Source: Actinomycetota bacterium
Lineage (GTDB): Bacteria > Actinomycetota > Nitriliruptoria > Nitriliruptorales > Nitriliruptoraceae
Direction of reading: 5' to 3'
DNA: 64,000 nucleotides
NCBI GenBank assembly: GCA_019347575.1
Contig: JAHWKY010000005.1
Coordinates: forward strand, 124,001 to 188,000
Of the stretch, positions 7,969 through 16,503 are shown piece by piece. The stretch's first letter is position 1, and each line of letters starts with the position of its first letter. Under the pieces are notes generated by a model, which saw only the letters and a program-made list of their open reading frames with translations, did no database searches and was not told the DNA's origin. A program made the translations under genes and the position numbers.

Positions 7969-10746
7969 ATGTGGCCCTTCAGTCGGAGACAGCAGCGTGA
8001 GGCAGCCGGTGCGCGAGCGCCGGCCGCTCAACGACGTCCGGCTGAGGTCGCTGCACCGGACCCTGGTCCGACGCGCCCCGAGCCGGGGGAGTGGGCGCAG
8101 GCAGGGGTGCTGCAACGCGCGGTGAGGCCAGCACCGCTGACCCTCGAGCCCGACGCCTTCGAGGCCGGGCTCACGACGCGCCAGGACAGCTCTGTCGTGG
8201 GCGGACTCGGCCACGAGGTCTCGCCGAGCGCACCTTCCGGCATCGTGTCCGGCCTCGCCTCCGTGGCGGCACCGGATGAACCCCACCCCGACAGCCATGG
8301 GCCCGAGCTGGCCCTGCGGCGCGGCGGCGGCTCCGGGGGTGGATTCGCCGCAGCGCGCAAGGTCGACTACAGCGTCCAGCGCCGCCCCGGGTCGATCGCG
8401 ACCTCCGCTCCACCGTCGCCCCCACCCAGCCCCGGTCCCGAGTTCTCCACTCCGGAGCCTCCTCCGCGTGCGCTCCCGACGGCGCCCGCCCCGGCCGAGC
8501 ACCCGGTCACCTACGCGGAACCGCCGGACGAGCCTCGCCCCCTCCCGGTCGCGGAGCTGCCGCCTGTGACCGAGCTGCCTTCGGCCGAACCGTCGGGGGA
8601 GCCGGACGTGGCGGTTCCCGCCGACCCCGGTCCCGGACCCGCCGATGCACCCACGCTCGCGCAGCGGGCGCCTGTGGACGATGCCGATGACGCATCGGCG
8701 CCGATAGGGGTAGGGGATCCGCCTGCGTCGGAGCTACAACGCGCCGTCGACGAGCCGTCGCTGCCGCTGGCCGCACCACCGACGCCGCCACGAGACCGCA
8801 CGCAGCGCCGCGTGGGGCTCGGTGAGCCGATGCGTGAGATCCCGTCCCCGGCGTCCCCATCCGTGCAGCGGTCGACGTCTCCGCCCGCGCCGTCGCCTTC
8901 GCCGTCCACGCCATCGCCGCCGCGGCCCGCCTCCCCACCAGCCCCCGCGACCGTTCAACGGTCGGTCGATGCCGTGCACGACCCCGCGGAAGAGGCCACG
9001 CCGGGAGGGGCGGAGGCAGTGGAACCGTCCCAGGCTGCGTTGCTCGGAGCCGACGCCGAGGCGGAAGGGCCTGACGACGACCCGGCCGCGGACGTGACGC
9101 CCCACTCCGAGGAGAGCCCGGCTGGGGAGGTCGACGTCCCCCCACTGCCTCTCGCCGGGACACAACGGGCCAAGGCGACGCCCCGGGACCGTGAGGACGA
9201 GGGCGGAGCCTCCGGCGGCGAGGCCTTCGCTCCGTTGTTGGGTAGCGAGACGCCACCGAGTGCTCCCGAGACTCTGGCGACCAGCGACCCCGAACCGACC
9301 GCGGGTGGTGCCCCCGAACCGACCGCAGGACGTGATGCCGAGCCCGAGCTGCCGTTGGGTGTCCAGCGAGCCCCGACGGGCTCCTCCTCGGCCTCGCCGT
9401 CATCCGCCCCATCGACGGATGCGTCTGCAGCGATCCCCCCGGCCGACACCCAGCCACCCGACCGTGGTGATCCGGGCGACCTTGGCGAGTCCGGTCCGCC
9501 GCCGACCTCTCCGCTCCTGGGCAGCGACGTCGACCTGACCGTCACCGACGGTGAAGGGCCGGGGGTGGGACCGGCCGACGGCACCGATGGAGCGGAACCT
9601 GGTGAGGCTGCACCGCTACCGCTCGCGAGCCAGCGCGCGGCTGAGGGCGCTGGTGCCTCCCACCGCTCGGGCCCCTCCTCCTGGCCCCAGACCGCTCCGC
9701 TCCTGGGCGATCTGCCCGGTCCAGGCGCGCCGTCGGCGCTTGCAACCGGGCTCACGGCGCCTCACTCACCGGCCGTGTCAGCGGTCCAGCTAGCGGCCGA
9801 TGCTGGCCCCGCGACGCGCGCCTCACTCCGGTCGACGCCGTCTGGCCCGATCGCGCCGTTGCTGCACGCACGCGCGACGCCGTTGGCACAGAGAGCTCCC
9901 GGCCCGCCGTCGCCCGCACATCCGACCGGTCCCGCGGTGCGCTCCGAAGCTGCGCCCGCAGCCGTGGTGCAGCGCGTCGCGGAGGCGACCGGCGCCGACC
10001 TCGGCGGGGTCAGCGTGCAGCGGGGCGTCGAGGTCGGCCGCAGTGCCAGCGCGATGTCGGCCAAGGCGTACACGACGGGTGGTCAGGTCCACCTGCCCGA
10101 TCGCCACGGCTCGATGAGCTCGGGTGAGGGGGAGAGCCTGGTGGCTCACGAGCTGACCCACGTGGCGCAGCAGCGCGCGCTGGGCGGTGCGCTGCCGGGA
10201 GAGGACACCCCTCTGGGGCAGGAGCTCGAGCTGCAGGCGCAACACGTCGAACGGTCCGTCGTCGAGGGAAAGCCGTTGCCACTGGCGGTCCCGAGCACCG
10301 GCCACACGCTCCAACGTTCCGCGCAGCCCTCCGGCCACGCATCAGCAGGCCGTGGTGCCTCGACCTCGCCGCCCAACCCAGCGGCGTTCGCGGTCGCCAA
10401 CGGCCTGGGGACGCCGACGGCGGACGGCGGGGTCGTCTTCCACGCCGCGATGGACGCTGGAGTCCTCGCGTCGGTCACCGAACCGACCGACGCGCACGTG
10501 CAGCGCGCCACCGAGGATGCGGCTGCTGCGACCGCCGTCCAGCGCTTCATCGGGAAGGTCCCGCCACCCGTGACGGCTCTGAGCTCGACGGCGGCGTCCG
10601 CCAGCGCGATGGCCGTAGGAGCAGCATCGGGAGGTGCCGCCGGCGGCGCGGAGGACGTCGAGAAGATCGTCGATCGCGTGATCACGCGTCTGCGTACCGA
10701 GTTGTCGCTCAACCGCGAGCGTCTCGGCCGCAGCCTGGACCTGTAG
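7969..10746 (+). CDS. Giant disordered DUF4157 protein with repeated QR motifs (tape-measure/cargo candidate)
   Basis: A 925-residue protein rich in Pro, Ala, Ser, Glu and Asp. Residues 45 to about 660 look unfolded and contain degenerate modules that open with (P/A)LLG(S/A) and close with LPLA/LPLG followed by xQRA. Sixteen spaced xQR motifs (VLQRAV, SVQRRP, LAQRAP, ELQRAV and others) run along the chain. A DUF4157 domain with HELTH (727-731) occupies about 665-755. The C-terminus (from about 890) is an amphipathic helix, EKIVDRVITRLRTEL. It lies between the tail-assembly genes and the second tube protein, where a tape measure could sit; no other tape measure is visible. It may set tube length, fill the lumen as cargo, or act as a protease. 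All three are inference. Confidence 0.75.
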   Translation: MWPFSRRQQREAAGARAPAAQRRPAEVAAPDPGPTRPEPGEWAQAGVLQRAVRPAPLTLEPDAFEAGLTTRQDSSVVGGLGHEVSPSAPSGIVSGLASVAAPDEPHPDSHGPELALRRGGGSGGGFAAARKVDYSVQRRPGSIATSAPPSPPPSPGPEFSTPEPPPRALPTAPAPAEHPVTYAEPPDEPRPLPVAELPPVTELPSAEPSGEPDVAVPADPGPGPADAPTLAQRAPVDDADDASAPIGVGDPPASELQRAVDEPSLPLAAPPTPPRDRTQRRVGLGEPMREIPSPASPSVQRSTSPPAPSPSPSTPSPPRPASPPAPATVQRSVDAVHDPAEEATPGGAEAVEPSQAALLGADAEAEGPDDDPAADVTPHSEESPAGEVDVPPLPLAGTQRAKATPRDREDEGGASGGEAFAPLLGSETPPSAPETLATSDPEPTAGGAPEPTAGRDAEPELPLGVQRAPTGSSSASPSSAPSTDASAAIPPADTQPPDRGDPGDLGESGPPPTSPLLGSDVDLTVTDGEGPGVGPADGTDGAEPGEAAPLPLASQRAAEGAGASHRSGPSSWPQTAPLLGDLPGPGAPSALATGLTAPHSPAVSAVQLAADAGPATRASLRSTPSGPIAPLLHARATPLAQRAPGPPSPAHPTGPAVRSEAAPAAVVQRVAEATGADLGGVSVQRGVEVGRSASAMSAKAYTTGGQVHLPDRHGSMSSGEGESLVAHELTHVAQQRALGGALPGEDTPLGQELELQAQHVERSVVEGKPLPLAVPSTGHTLQRSAQPSGHASAGRGASTSPPNPAAFAVANGLGTPTADGGVVFHAAMDAGVLASVTEPTDAHVQRATEDAAAATAVQRFIGKVPPPVTALSSTAASASAMAVGAASGGAAGGAEDVEKIVDRVITRLRTELSLNRERLGRSLDL

Positions 10747-10756
10747 GAGGACGAAC

Positions 10757-11254
10757 ATGGTCGGACCGACGATCGCCACGAGTCATAGCGTCGCGCAGCC
10801 GAACGCGTCCACGGAGACCGAGATGGACCCCGCCGTCACGGTCGGGTTCGCGATCGAGATCGACGGCCACAAACTCGGCGTGTTCACGTCGGTCGATGGC
10901 CTGTCGTTCGAGATCACGCTCGAGCCGGTGACCGAGGGCGGCAACAACGCCTTCGTCCATCAGCTCCCCGGACGCGTCAAGTACCAGAACATCAAGCTCA
11001 AGCGCCCGCTCAACAAAGACAGCCAGGTCGTCGTCGACTGGTTCCAGAAGCTCATCCGTGAGATGAACCAGGGGAAGGCCACACGATCGACCATGAAGAT
11101 CACGGCGAAGAACACCGCTGGCGATGACGTCGCGACCTGGAACCTCCAGGGAGTGATCCCGGTGAAGTGGCAGGGTCCGTCGATGAGCGTCGAGTCGAGC
11201 AAGGTCGCCGAGGAGACGCTCGAGCTTGCGCACCACGGGTTCCTAGAGAGCTGA
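10757..11254 (+). CDS. Second tube-type protein (gp19 family, tube initiator candidate)
   Basis: A 165-residue protein with ATG at 10757 after a clear TAGGAGG site. It shows the gp19 fold pattern (VGFAIEIDGHKLGVFTSVDGL, then QLPGRVKYQNIKLKRPL, then a C-terminal VAEETLELAHHGF strand) but has a longer N-terminal extension than the main tube protein at 6921. Two tube-like proteins are usual in CIS loci; the one next to the LysM and VgrG genes (Afp5-like) generally joins the tube to the spike. The same role is inferred here. Confidence 0.88.
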   Translation: MVGPTIATSHSVAQPNASTETEMDPAVTVGFAIEIDGHKLGVFTSVDGLSFEITLEPVTEGGNNAFVHQLPGRVKYQNIKLKRPLNKDSQVVVDWFQKLIREMNQGKATRSTMKITAKNTAGDDVATWNLQGVIPVKWQGPSMSVESSKVAEETLELAHHGFLES

Positions 11255-11265
11255 GGGAGGACACC

Positions 11266-11985
11266 ATGGCGAGCTACGAGAAGGCCTACCTCGACATCTG
11301 CGAGCCGGCGACGACGTCCGGGGGCGGGACGGGGTCGAACAACCAGCGGCGGCCTGGCAGCAGCATCCGCCTGCTCAAGTTCCAGTTCAACCCCGAGAAG
11401 CTGTCGATCAAGAAGGAGGCGGAGTGGAAGCCGGCTAGCCAGGAAGGGGCCGAGGCCACCCCGTTCCCGCAGTACAAGAGCCCCAAGCCGGTCAGCCTGA
11501 GCCTCGACATGCTCCTCGACGCCGCCCACTCGCCCAGTAACGACATCGTCGGGGACATCGACGCACTCCTGGGCTGCCTGGTGCCGACGAGCCGCTCCCG
11601 CAGCCAGGGCACGCCTCACCCGCCACTGGTGAAGTTCGGCTGGGGGACCAAGTTGACCCTGACCGCGTACGTGACATCGGTCTCTACCGAGTACCAGCTC
11701 TTCCAGCCCAACGGCACACCGATCCGTGCCAAGTGCACCGTGGCCCTGAACGAGTACCCATCGACGAACCAGCGTCAGAACCCGACCTCGGGTGGCACGG
11801 CGACGCACACGACCCGCACGCTGCGTGCGGGTGACACGCTCGCCTCCGTCGCGTACGACGAGTACGGCAACGCCTCGCTCTGGCGGGGTCTGGCCCGTGC
11901 CAACGACATCGAGGATCCCCTGCGCGCGCCGGTGGGACTGTCGCTGCTGGTCCCGCCCAGCGATGAGGTGGAAGCGCTCTCGTGA
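11266..11985 (+). CDS. LysM-domain baseplate hub protein (Afp7-like)
   Basis: A 239-residue protein with ATG at 11266 after GGGAGGAC. The N-terminal two thirds (LLKFQFNPEKLSIKKEAEW and KVKFGW-type strands) match the CIS/phage protein that links the tube to the spike. The C-terminal ~55 residues form a LysM motif: RTLRAGDTLASVAYDEYGN, LWRGLARANDI, then GLSLLVP. This corresponds to the Afp7/gp53-like component; the LysM module may bind peptidoglycan or only act as a fold in the hub. Overlaps the VgrG-like gene by 4 bp. Confidence 0.87.
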   Translation: MASYEKAYLDICEPATTSGGGTGSNNQRRPGSSIRLLKFQFNPEKLSIKKEAEWKPASQEGAEATPFPQYKSPKPVSLSLDMLLDAAHSPSNDIVGDIDALLGCLVPTSRSRSQGTPHPPLVKFGWGTKLTLTAYVTSVSTEYQLFQPNGTPIRAKCTVALNEYPSTNQRQNPTSGGTATHTTRTLRAGDTLASVAYDEYGNASLWRGLARANDIEDPLRAPVGLSLLVPPSDEVEALS

Positions 11986-13877
11986 CCCAGACCCCGTTCA
12001 AGATCAAGCTCGGCGGCGCCGAGCTCGATGCGACGCTGCACTCGATGCTCCAGCGCGTCACCGTCGACGACACGCTCGACATCCCCTCGTTCTTCGCCCT
12101 GGCCTTCCGCGACTCGACCCGCACGATCCTCAAGGACGCGAAGTTCAAGATCGGTGACGAGGCCGAGGTACACGTCAAGGTCGGTGGTGGGAGCTGGGAG
12201 AAGCTGTTCCACGGCGAGATCACCGCACTCGAGCTCGACCAACCCGAAGGCGACGCCTCGACGACCATCGTTCGCGGGTACGACCCCAGTCACCGCCTCC
12301 ACGGACAGGCCAAGACGAAGGCGTTCCTGAACAAGAGCTACGACGCCATCGTCAAGGAGGTGCTCGGCGCGGTCGGCGCCAAGCCAGGCAAGATCGAGGC
12401 CCCGCCCGGTAAGGCGCCGGAGTCGGTCTCGCAGCTCGGTCAGACCGACTGGGAGTTCCTGCGTCGGATCGCTCGTCTGTCGGGCATGGTGCTGGACGTG
12501 AAGGACGGCAAGATCGACTTCACCGCCCCGCCCTCCGCGGACAAGGCCGGCTCGCCGGCGAGGAGCTACGACCAGACCGAGGCACTCGAGATCAAGCTCG
12601 GGGCGAACGTCGTGCAGCTCCGCGCGGTCGTCACGGCAGGTGGGCAGGTGAAGGAGGTCGAGGTCCGCGGTTGGGACCCCAAGGCCAAGAAGGAGCTGAA
12701 GCAGACCGCACCGGTCAAGACCGACTCGGTGAAGGTGGGCTTGAAGCCCGACGAGCTGGCGGGCAAGTTCAACGCGGCGAAGTACGTGGCGTCCGGGGAC
12801 GCCTACACCAGCCAGGACGAGGTCAAGGCTGCCGCCAAAGCGCTCGCGGACCAGATCGCGTCTGCCCACGCCGAGCTCGACGGGGTGGTCGAGGGAAACC
12901 CCAAGTTCAGGGCCGGGGTCGCGGTTGCGCTCGGGAACGCCGGCAAGCCGTTCGAGGGCAAGTACACCCTGACGGCGGTCCAGCACCTCTACTCACCGTC
13001 ACGCGGCTACCAGACCGCCTTCCGGGTCAGCGGCAAGCAGGACCGGTCCCTGTTCGCGCTGACGTCAGGTAGCGGCAACGGCACCCAGAACGGTGCATCG
13101 TCGACGGGCGCGGGCGTCGGCGTAACGATCGGCATCGTGACCGACATCAACGATCCCGAGAAGATCGGCCGCGTCAAGCTCAAGCTGCCGCGCTTCGACG
13201 ACACCTTCGTCTCGCCGTGGGCACGCGTCGTCTACGCCAGCGGCGGCAAGGGCGAGAAGGGCGCGCGGGGCTTCTTCGCCCCGCCGAAGGTCGATGACGA
13301 GGTGCTGGTCGCGTTCGAGCACGGCGACGTGAACGCGCCGATCGTGATCGGGGGTCTCTACAACGGCAAGGACAAGGGCGTCCCGGACGGCTACATCGAC
13401 AGCGGCAAGGGACGGACCAACGAGACCACGCTGACGTCGGACGTCGGTCACAAGATCCAGCTCAGTGACAAGGCCGGCGAGGAGGGGATCCTCATCGTCA
13501 GCGCCGACGACAAGATGCAGATCCACCTGTCCCAGAAGGACAAGAAGATCCTGATCAAGTGCGATCACCCGAGCGGTGTCGAGGTCATCACGACCGGCAC
13601 GACCACACTCAAGGCCGACAAAGACGTCAAGATGGAGACGCAGGCCAACTTCGAGCTCAAGACGTCAGGCAACATGAAGTTCGAGGCTGCGGGGAACATC
13701 GACATCAAGGCGAGCGGCAACCTCAAGGTCGAGGCGGGAGCCAACGCGAACTACAAGTCCGGAGCCAACACCGAGATCAGCGCTGGCGCGAACCTGACTG
13801 CGAAGGCGGGTGCGCTGGGTGAGTTCAGCGCCACTGGAGCCTGCACGATCAAGGGCGCTGTGGTCAAGATCAACTGA
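11982..13877 (+). CDS. VgrG-like spike protein (gp27-gp5 fusion, Afp8-type)
   Basis: A 631-residue protein. The N-terminal ~330 residues match the gp27-like hub (DTLDIPSFFALAFRD, VRGYDPSHRLHGQ, LGQTDWEFLRRIARLSG). Residues ~383-470 are the OB-fold (IGIVTDINDPEKIGRVKLKLP, SPWARVVYASGG, GDVNAPIVIGGLYNG). The C-terminus is a repetitive beta-helix of short Lys/Gly-rich strands (TTTLKADKDVKMET, NMKFEAAGNIDIKASG) ending KGAVVKIN. It forms the trimeric spike under the tube. No toxin domain is fused to the C-terminus. No PAAR gene follows, which is unusual for this position. Confidence 0.93.
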   Translation: MTQTPFKIKLGGAELDATLHSMLQRVTVDDTLDIPSFFALAFRDSTRTILKDAKFKIGDEAEVHVKVGGGSWEKLFHGEITALELDQPEGDASTTIVRGYDPSHRLHGQAKTKAFLNKSYDAIVKEVLGAVGAKPGKIEAPPGKAPESVSQLGQTDWEFLRRIARLSGMVLDVKDGKIDFTAPPSADKAGSPARSYDQTEALEIKLGANVVQLRAVVTAGGQVKEVEVRGWDPKAKKELKQTAPVKTDSVKVGLKPDELAGKFNAAKYVASGDAYTSQDEVKAAAKALADQIASAHAELDGVVEGNPKFRAGVAVALGNAGKPFEGKYTLTAVQHLYSPSRGYQTAFRVSGKQDRSLFALTSGSGNGTQNGASSTGAGVGVTIGIVTDINDPEKIGRVKLKLPRFDDTFVSPWARVVYASGGKGEKGARGFFAPPKVDDEVLVAFEHGDVNAPIVIGGLYNGKDKGVPDGYIDSGKGRTNETTLTSDVGHKIQLSDKAGEEGILIVSADDKMQIHLSQKDKKILIKCDHPSGVEVITTGTTTLKADKDVKMETQANFELKTSGNMKFEAAGNIDIKASGNLKVEAGANANYKSGANTEISAGANLTAKAGALGEFSATGACTIKGAVVKIN

Positions 13878-13912
13878 TCACTCGGGACGACGACGTACGC
13901 AGGAGGTGAGAC

Positions 13913-14386
13913 GTGGGCACGGAGTTCATCGGCCAGGGCTGGGGCTTCCCGGTATCGGTCGACGACACCGGTGGGATCAAGCTCGTCTCTGGCTCCCAGG
14001 AGATCGAGCAGGCGATGAGGCTCATCCTGGGCACGGCGTACGGGGAGCGCCCGATGCGCCCCGAGTTCGGGTGTGGGATCCACGACTACGTTTTCGCCCC
14101 CGCCGACGACACGACCGCCGGCCGTATCGCCTACGAGGTCCGCGAGTCGCTGCGACGGTGGGAGCCCCGCATCGAGGTCAAGGACGTCGAGGTCGAGATC
14201 GACCCCCAGGATGCGTCGATCCTCTACATCGAGATCAAGTACGCGCTCCGCGGAGAGAACGACCCCCGCAACCTGGTCTTCCCCTTCTACACCATCCCGT
14301 ACGAGGAAGGTGAGCCCGACGCGGCCGAGATCGCCGAGGGCATCGACAGCGGCACGCACCAACTGCAGCAAGGAGGGACGCTGTGA
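13913..14386 (+). CDS. Baseplate wedge protein, gp25-like
   Basis: A 157-residue protein, GTG at 13913 after AGGAGGTGAG. The gp25/lysozyme-like pattern is clear: EIEQAMRLILGTAYGERPMRPEFGCGIHDYVFAP in the middle, followed by VRESLRRWEPRI and the acidic VKDVEVEIDPQDASILYIEIKY strand. It belongs to the conserved gp25-gp6-gp7 baseplate core that triggers sheath contraction. The stop overlaps the baseplate J gene (GTGA). Confidence 0.93.
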   Translation: MGTEFIGQGWGFPVSVDDTGGIKLVSGSQEIEQAMRLILGTAYGERPMRPEFGCGIHDYVFAPADDTTAGRIAYEVRESLRRWEPRIEVKDVEVEIDPQDASILYIEIKYALRGENDPRNLVFPFYTIPYEEGEPDAAEIAEGIDSGTHQLQQGGTL

Positions 14387-16326
14387 GCCTGGAAGCCCCC
14401 AACCTCGACGACCGGCGCTTCCAGGGTCTGGTCGACGATGCCAAGCGCTACGTGCAGCAGCGCTGCCCCGAGTGGACCGACCACAACGTCTCGGACCCCG
14501 GAGTGACCCTGATCGAGACGTTCGCCTTCATGGCGGACCAGCTGGTCTACCGACTCAACCAGGTCCCCGACAAGATCTACACCAAGTTCCTCGACCTGCT
14601 CGACCTGCGTCTGTACCCGCCGGCCGCCGCCAAGGCGGATGTCACGTTCCGGTTGTCGGCTCCGCAGGAGGAGCCGGTCGTCATCCCACAGGGAACCGAG
14701 GTTGCCACGCCCCGGACGGACCTCGACGAGGCGGTGATCTTCCAGACGCTGCAACGTTTCGAGATCCAGCCCGCCAGCTTCCACCGTGCCGCCACACAGC
14801 GTCAGGGCGAGGACGCGGACGACAAGACGCGTGCGCTGCGCGGGAGCGGCTTCGATGCGTTCGGTGCGGAGCCCGCAGTCGGCGACACGATGATGATCGG
14901 TCTCGACAAGGCCATCCCCAACCACCTGCTCCACCTGCGGATGAGCTGCCAGATCGACGGCGTCGGCGTGGACCCGGAATGGCCACCGTTGGTGTGGGAA
15001 GCCTGGGTCGGCAAGGGCTGGGAGGAGTGCGACCTCGAGATCGACACCACCGGCGGACTGAACCGCGCCGGTGATCTCGAGCTGCACATCCCCGCGGCTC
15101 ACACGGAGTCGCTGGTCGCGGGCGAGAAGGCGGGATGGATCCGCTGCCGCGTGGTCCAGGCCGTCGAAGGGCAACCTCAGTACAGCGCGACCCCGAAGAT
15201 CGAGAGCATCGAGGCCGCGACGATCGGTGGGACGACGCGGGTGATCAACGCGGCGACGGTCGAGAACGAGGTCGTCGGCCTGTCCGAGGGCGTGCCGGGG
15301 CAGCGCTTCAAGCTCGAAACGACGCCCGTCGTCGCCGACAGCCTCCCGCTGGTGCTCGAGGTCGCCGCGGGATCCGGGTGGGACGAGTGGCGCCAGGTCC
15401 AGACCTTCGCGGAGTCGGGCCCCGATGACCGGGTGTTCATCGTCGATCCCGTCAACGGCGACCTCGCTTTCGGCCCCGCCGTACGGGAGCCCGACGGCTC
15501 GCTGACGCAGTACGGGGCGGTCCCCCCGAAGGGAGCCCCGATGCGCCTGAAGGCGTACCTGACCGGCGGTGGTCGTCACGGCAACGCCGAGGCCGGGAAG
15601 GTGACCATCCTCCGCGACTCCATCCCCTTCGTCACGTCGGTCAAGAACCGTTTCGCCGCTTCGGGCGGAGTCGACGCCGAGAGCCTCGACGACGCCAAGC
15701 GCCGCGGATCCGTGCTCCTGCGTACTCGCAACCGCGCGGTCACGGCCGAGGACTACGAGGCGCTGGCGCGGGAGTCGTCCCCGGAGGTCGCACGCATCCG
15801 AGCGGTCGCGGCAAGCGATGGGGCCGAGGCCGGGACGGTCCGGATGCTGGTGGTCCCGTCGGCGACCGACGAGAACGGCCGCCTCGGCTTCGAGCAGCTC
15901 ATCCCGGCCGACGAGACCCTCGAGCGCATCGCCATGTACCTCGACGAGCGCCGGACCATCGGAACGCGTGTCGTCGTGGAGCCTCCGGTCTACCAGGGCA
16001 TCCGCATCGACGCTCGCGTCAAGCTCCGCCCCGGTTCCAGCGGTGACCGCGTCAAGCGCGACGCCATCGCTGCCCTCTACCGCTACTACCACGCGCTGAT
16101 CGGGGGACCGGAGGGCGACGGCTGGCCCTTCGGACGCCCGATCCACGTGGGCGAGGTTCACTCGGTGCTGCAGCGGGTGGACGGCGTCGACTACGTCGTC
16201 GACGCGCTTCTGCGAGCAGCCGACCCCGTCAGCGGTGAGCTGTCGGACGCCATGCAGCGGATCGACATCGACACGCACGCGCTCGTGTTCTCCTACGAGC
16301 ACCAGATCCTGGTCGAGGGGGCATAA
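14383..16326 (+). CDS. Baseplate J-like wedge protein (gp6/Afp11-type)
   Basis: A 647-residue protein. It opens with the typical RYVQQRCPEWTDHNVSDPGVTLIETFAFMADQLVYRLNQVPDK block and has the baseplate J core near residues 390-560 (LTGGGRHGNAEAGKVTILRDSIPFV, RTRNRAVTAEDYEALARE, VMLVVPS-type strands). The C-terminal part (TRVVVEPPVYQGIRIDARVKL, then the VLQRVDGVDYVVDALLR segment) matches the Afp11 end. It builds the wedge ring linking sheath and hub. The upstream gp25 gene is translationally coupled. The stop codon TAA is part of a TAACC-GT-GGTTA palindrome. Confidence 0.93.
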   Translation: MSLEAPNLDDRRFQGLVDDAKRYVQQRCPEWTDHNVSDPGVTLIETFAFMADQLVYRLNQVPDKIYTKFLDLLDLRLYPPAAAKADVTFRLSAPQEEPVVIPQGTEVATPRTDLDEAVIFQTLQRFEIQPASFHRAATQRQGEDADDKTRALRGSGFDAFGAEPAVGDTMMIGLDKAIPNHLLHLRMSCQIDGVGVDPEWPPLVWEAWVGKGWEECDLEIDTTGGLNRAGDLELHIPAAHTESLVAGEKAGWIRCRVVQAVEGQPQYSATPKIESIEAATIGGTTRVINAATVENEVVGLSEGVPGQRFKLETTPVVADSLPLVLEVAAGSGWDEWRQVQTFAESGPDDRVFIVDPVNGDLAFGPAVREPDGSLTQYGAVPPKGAPMRLKAYLTGGGRHGNAEAGKVTILRDSIPFVTSVKNRFAASGGVDAESLDDAKRRGSVLLRTRNRAVTAEDYEALARESSPEVARIRAVAASDGAEAGTVRMLVVPSATDENGRLGFEQLIPADETLERIAMYLDERRTIGTRVVVEPPVYQGIRIDARVKLRPGSSGDRVKRDAIAALYRYYHALIGGPEGDGWPFGRPIHVGEVHSVLQRVDGVDYVVDALLRAADPVSGELSDAMQRIDIDTHALVFSYEHQILVEGA

Positions 16327-16335
16327 CCGTGGTTA
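16324..16335. promoter_or_regulatory. Candidate operator-like palindrome before tail protein I
   Basis: TAACC, GT, GGTTA with the right half extended to GGTTACCCG (16331-16339), identical to the right arm of the palindrome upstream of the sheath gene. It lies in the 177-bp gap that splits baseplate J from tail protein I. Possibly a second binding site for the same regulator; weakly supported because the left arm is incomplete. Confidence 0.3.
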
Positions 16336-16349
16336 CCCGCGCGTACCGA

Positions 16350-16374
16350 GCGGCCGAGACCGGCTCTCGGCCGC
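16350..16374 (+). terminator. Hairpin in the baseplate J / tail protein I gap
   Basis: A perfect 9-bp GC-rich stem (GCGGCCGAG 16350-16358, CTCGGCCGC 16366-16374) with a 7-base loop lies 24 bp after the baseplate J stop. There is no T-run, so it may be an RNA-processing or attenuation hairpin rather than a full terminator. It implies that the last two genes of the locus may be expressed differently from the structural operon. Confidence 0.4.
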
Positions 16375-16503
16375 GGGCGAAGCACGGCCCTGGATCGACG
16401 GCACGGATGCGCCGTCGCCAAAGGAGGGGGCTTTGGAAATGCTCAACGTGACCCACACCGCCGGAGCGTCTCCTAGTCTGCGCGGCATCAGAGGGAGGAC
16501 GAC

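Noticed and set aside
14287-16302. 671-codon minus-strand frame opposite baseplate J
   Set aside because: Shadow of the baseplate J gene; composition is typical of antisense GC-rich frames (Val/Asp/Arg/His/Leu-rich, no motif).
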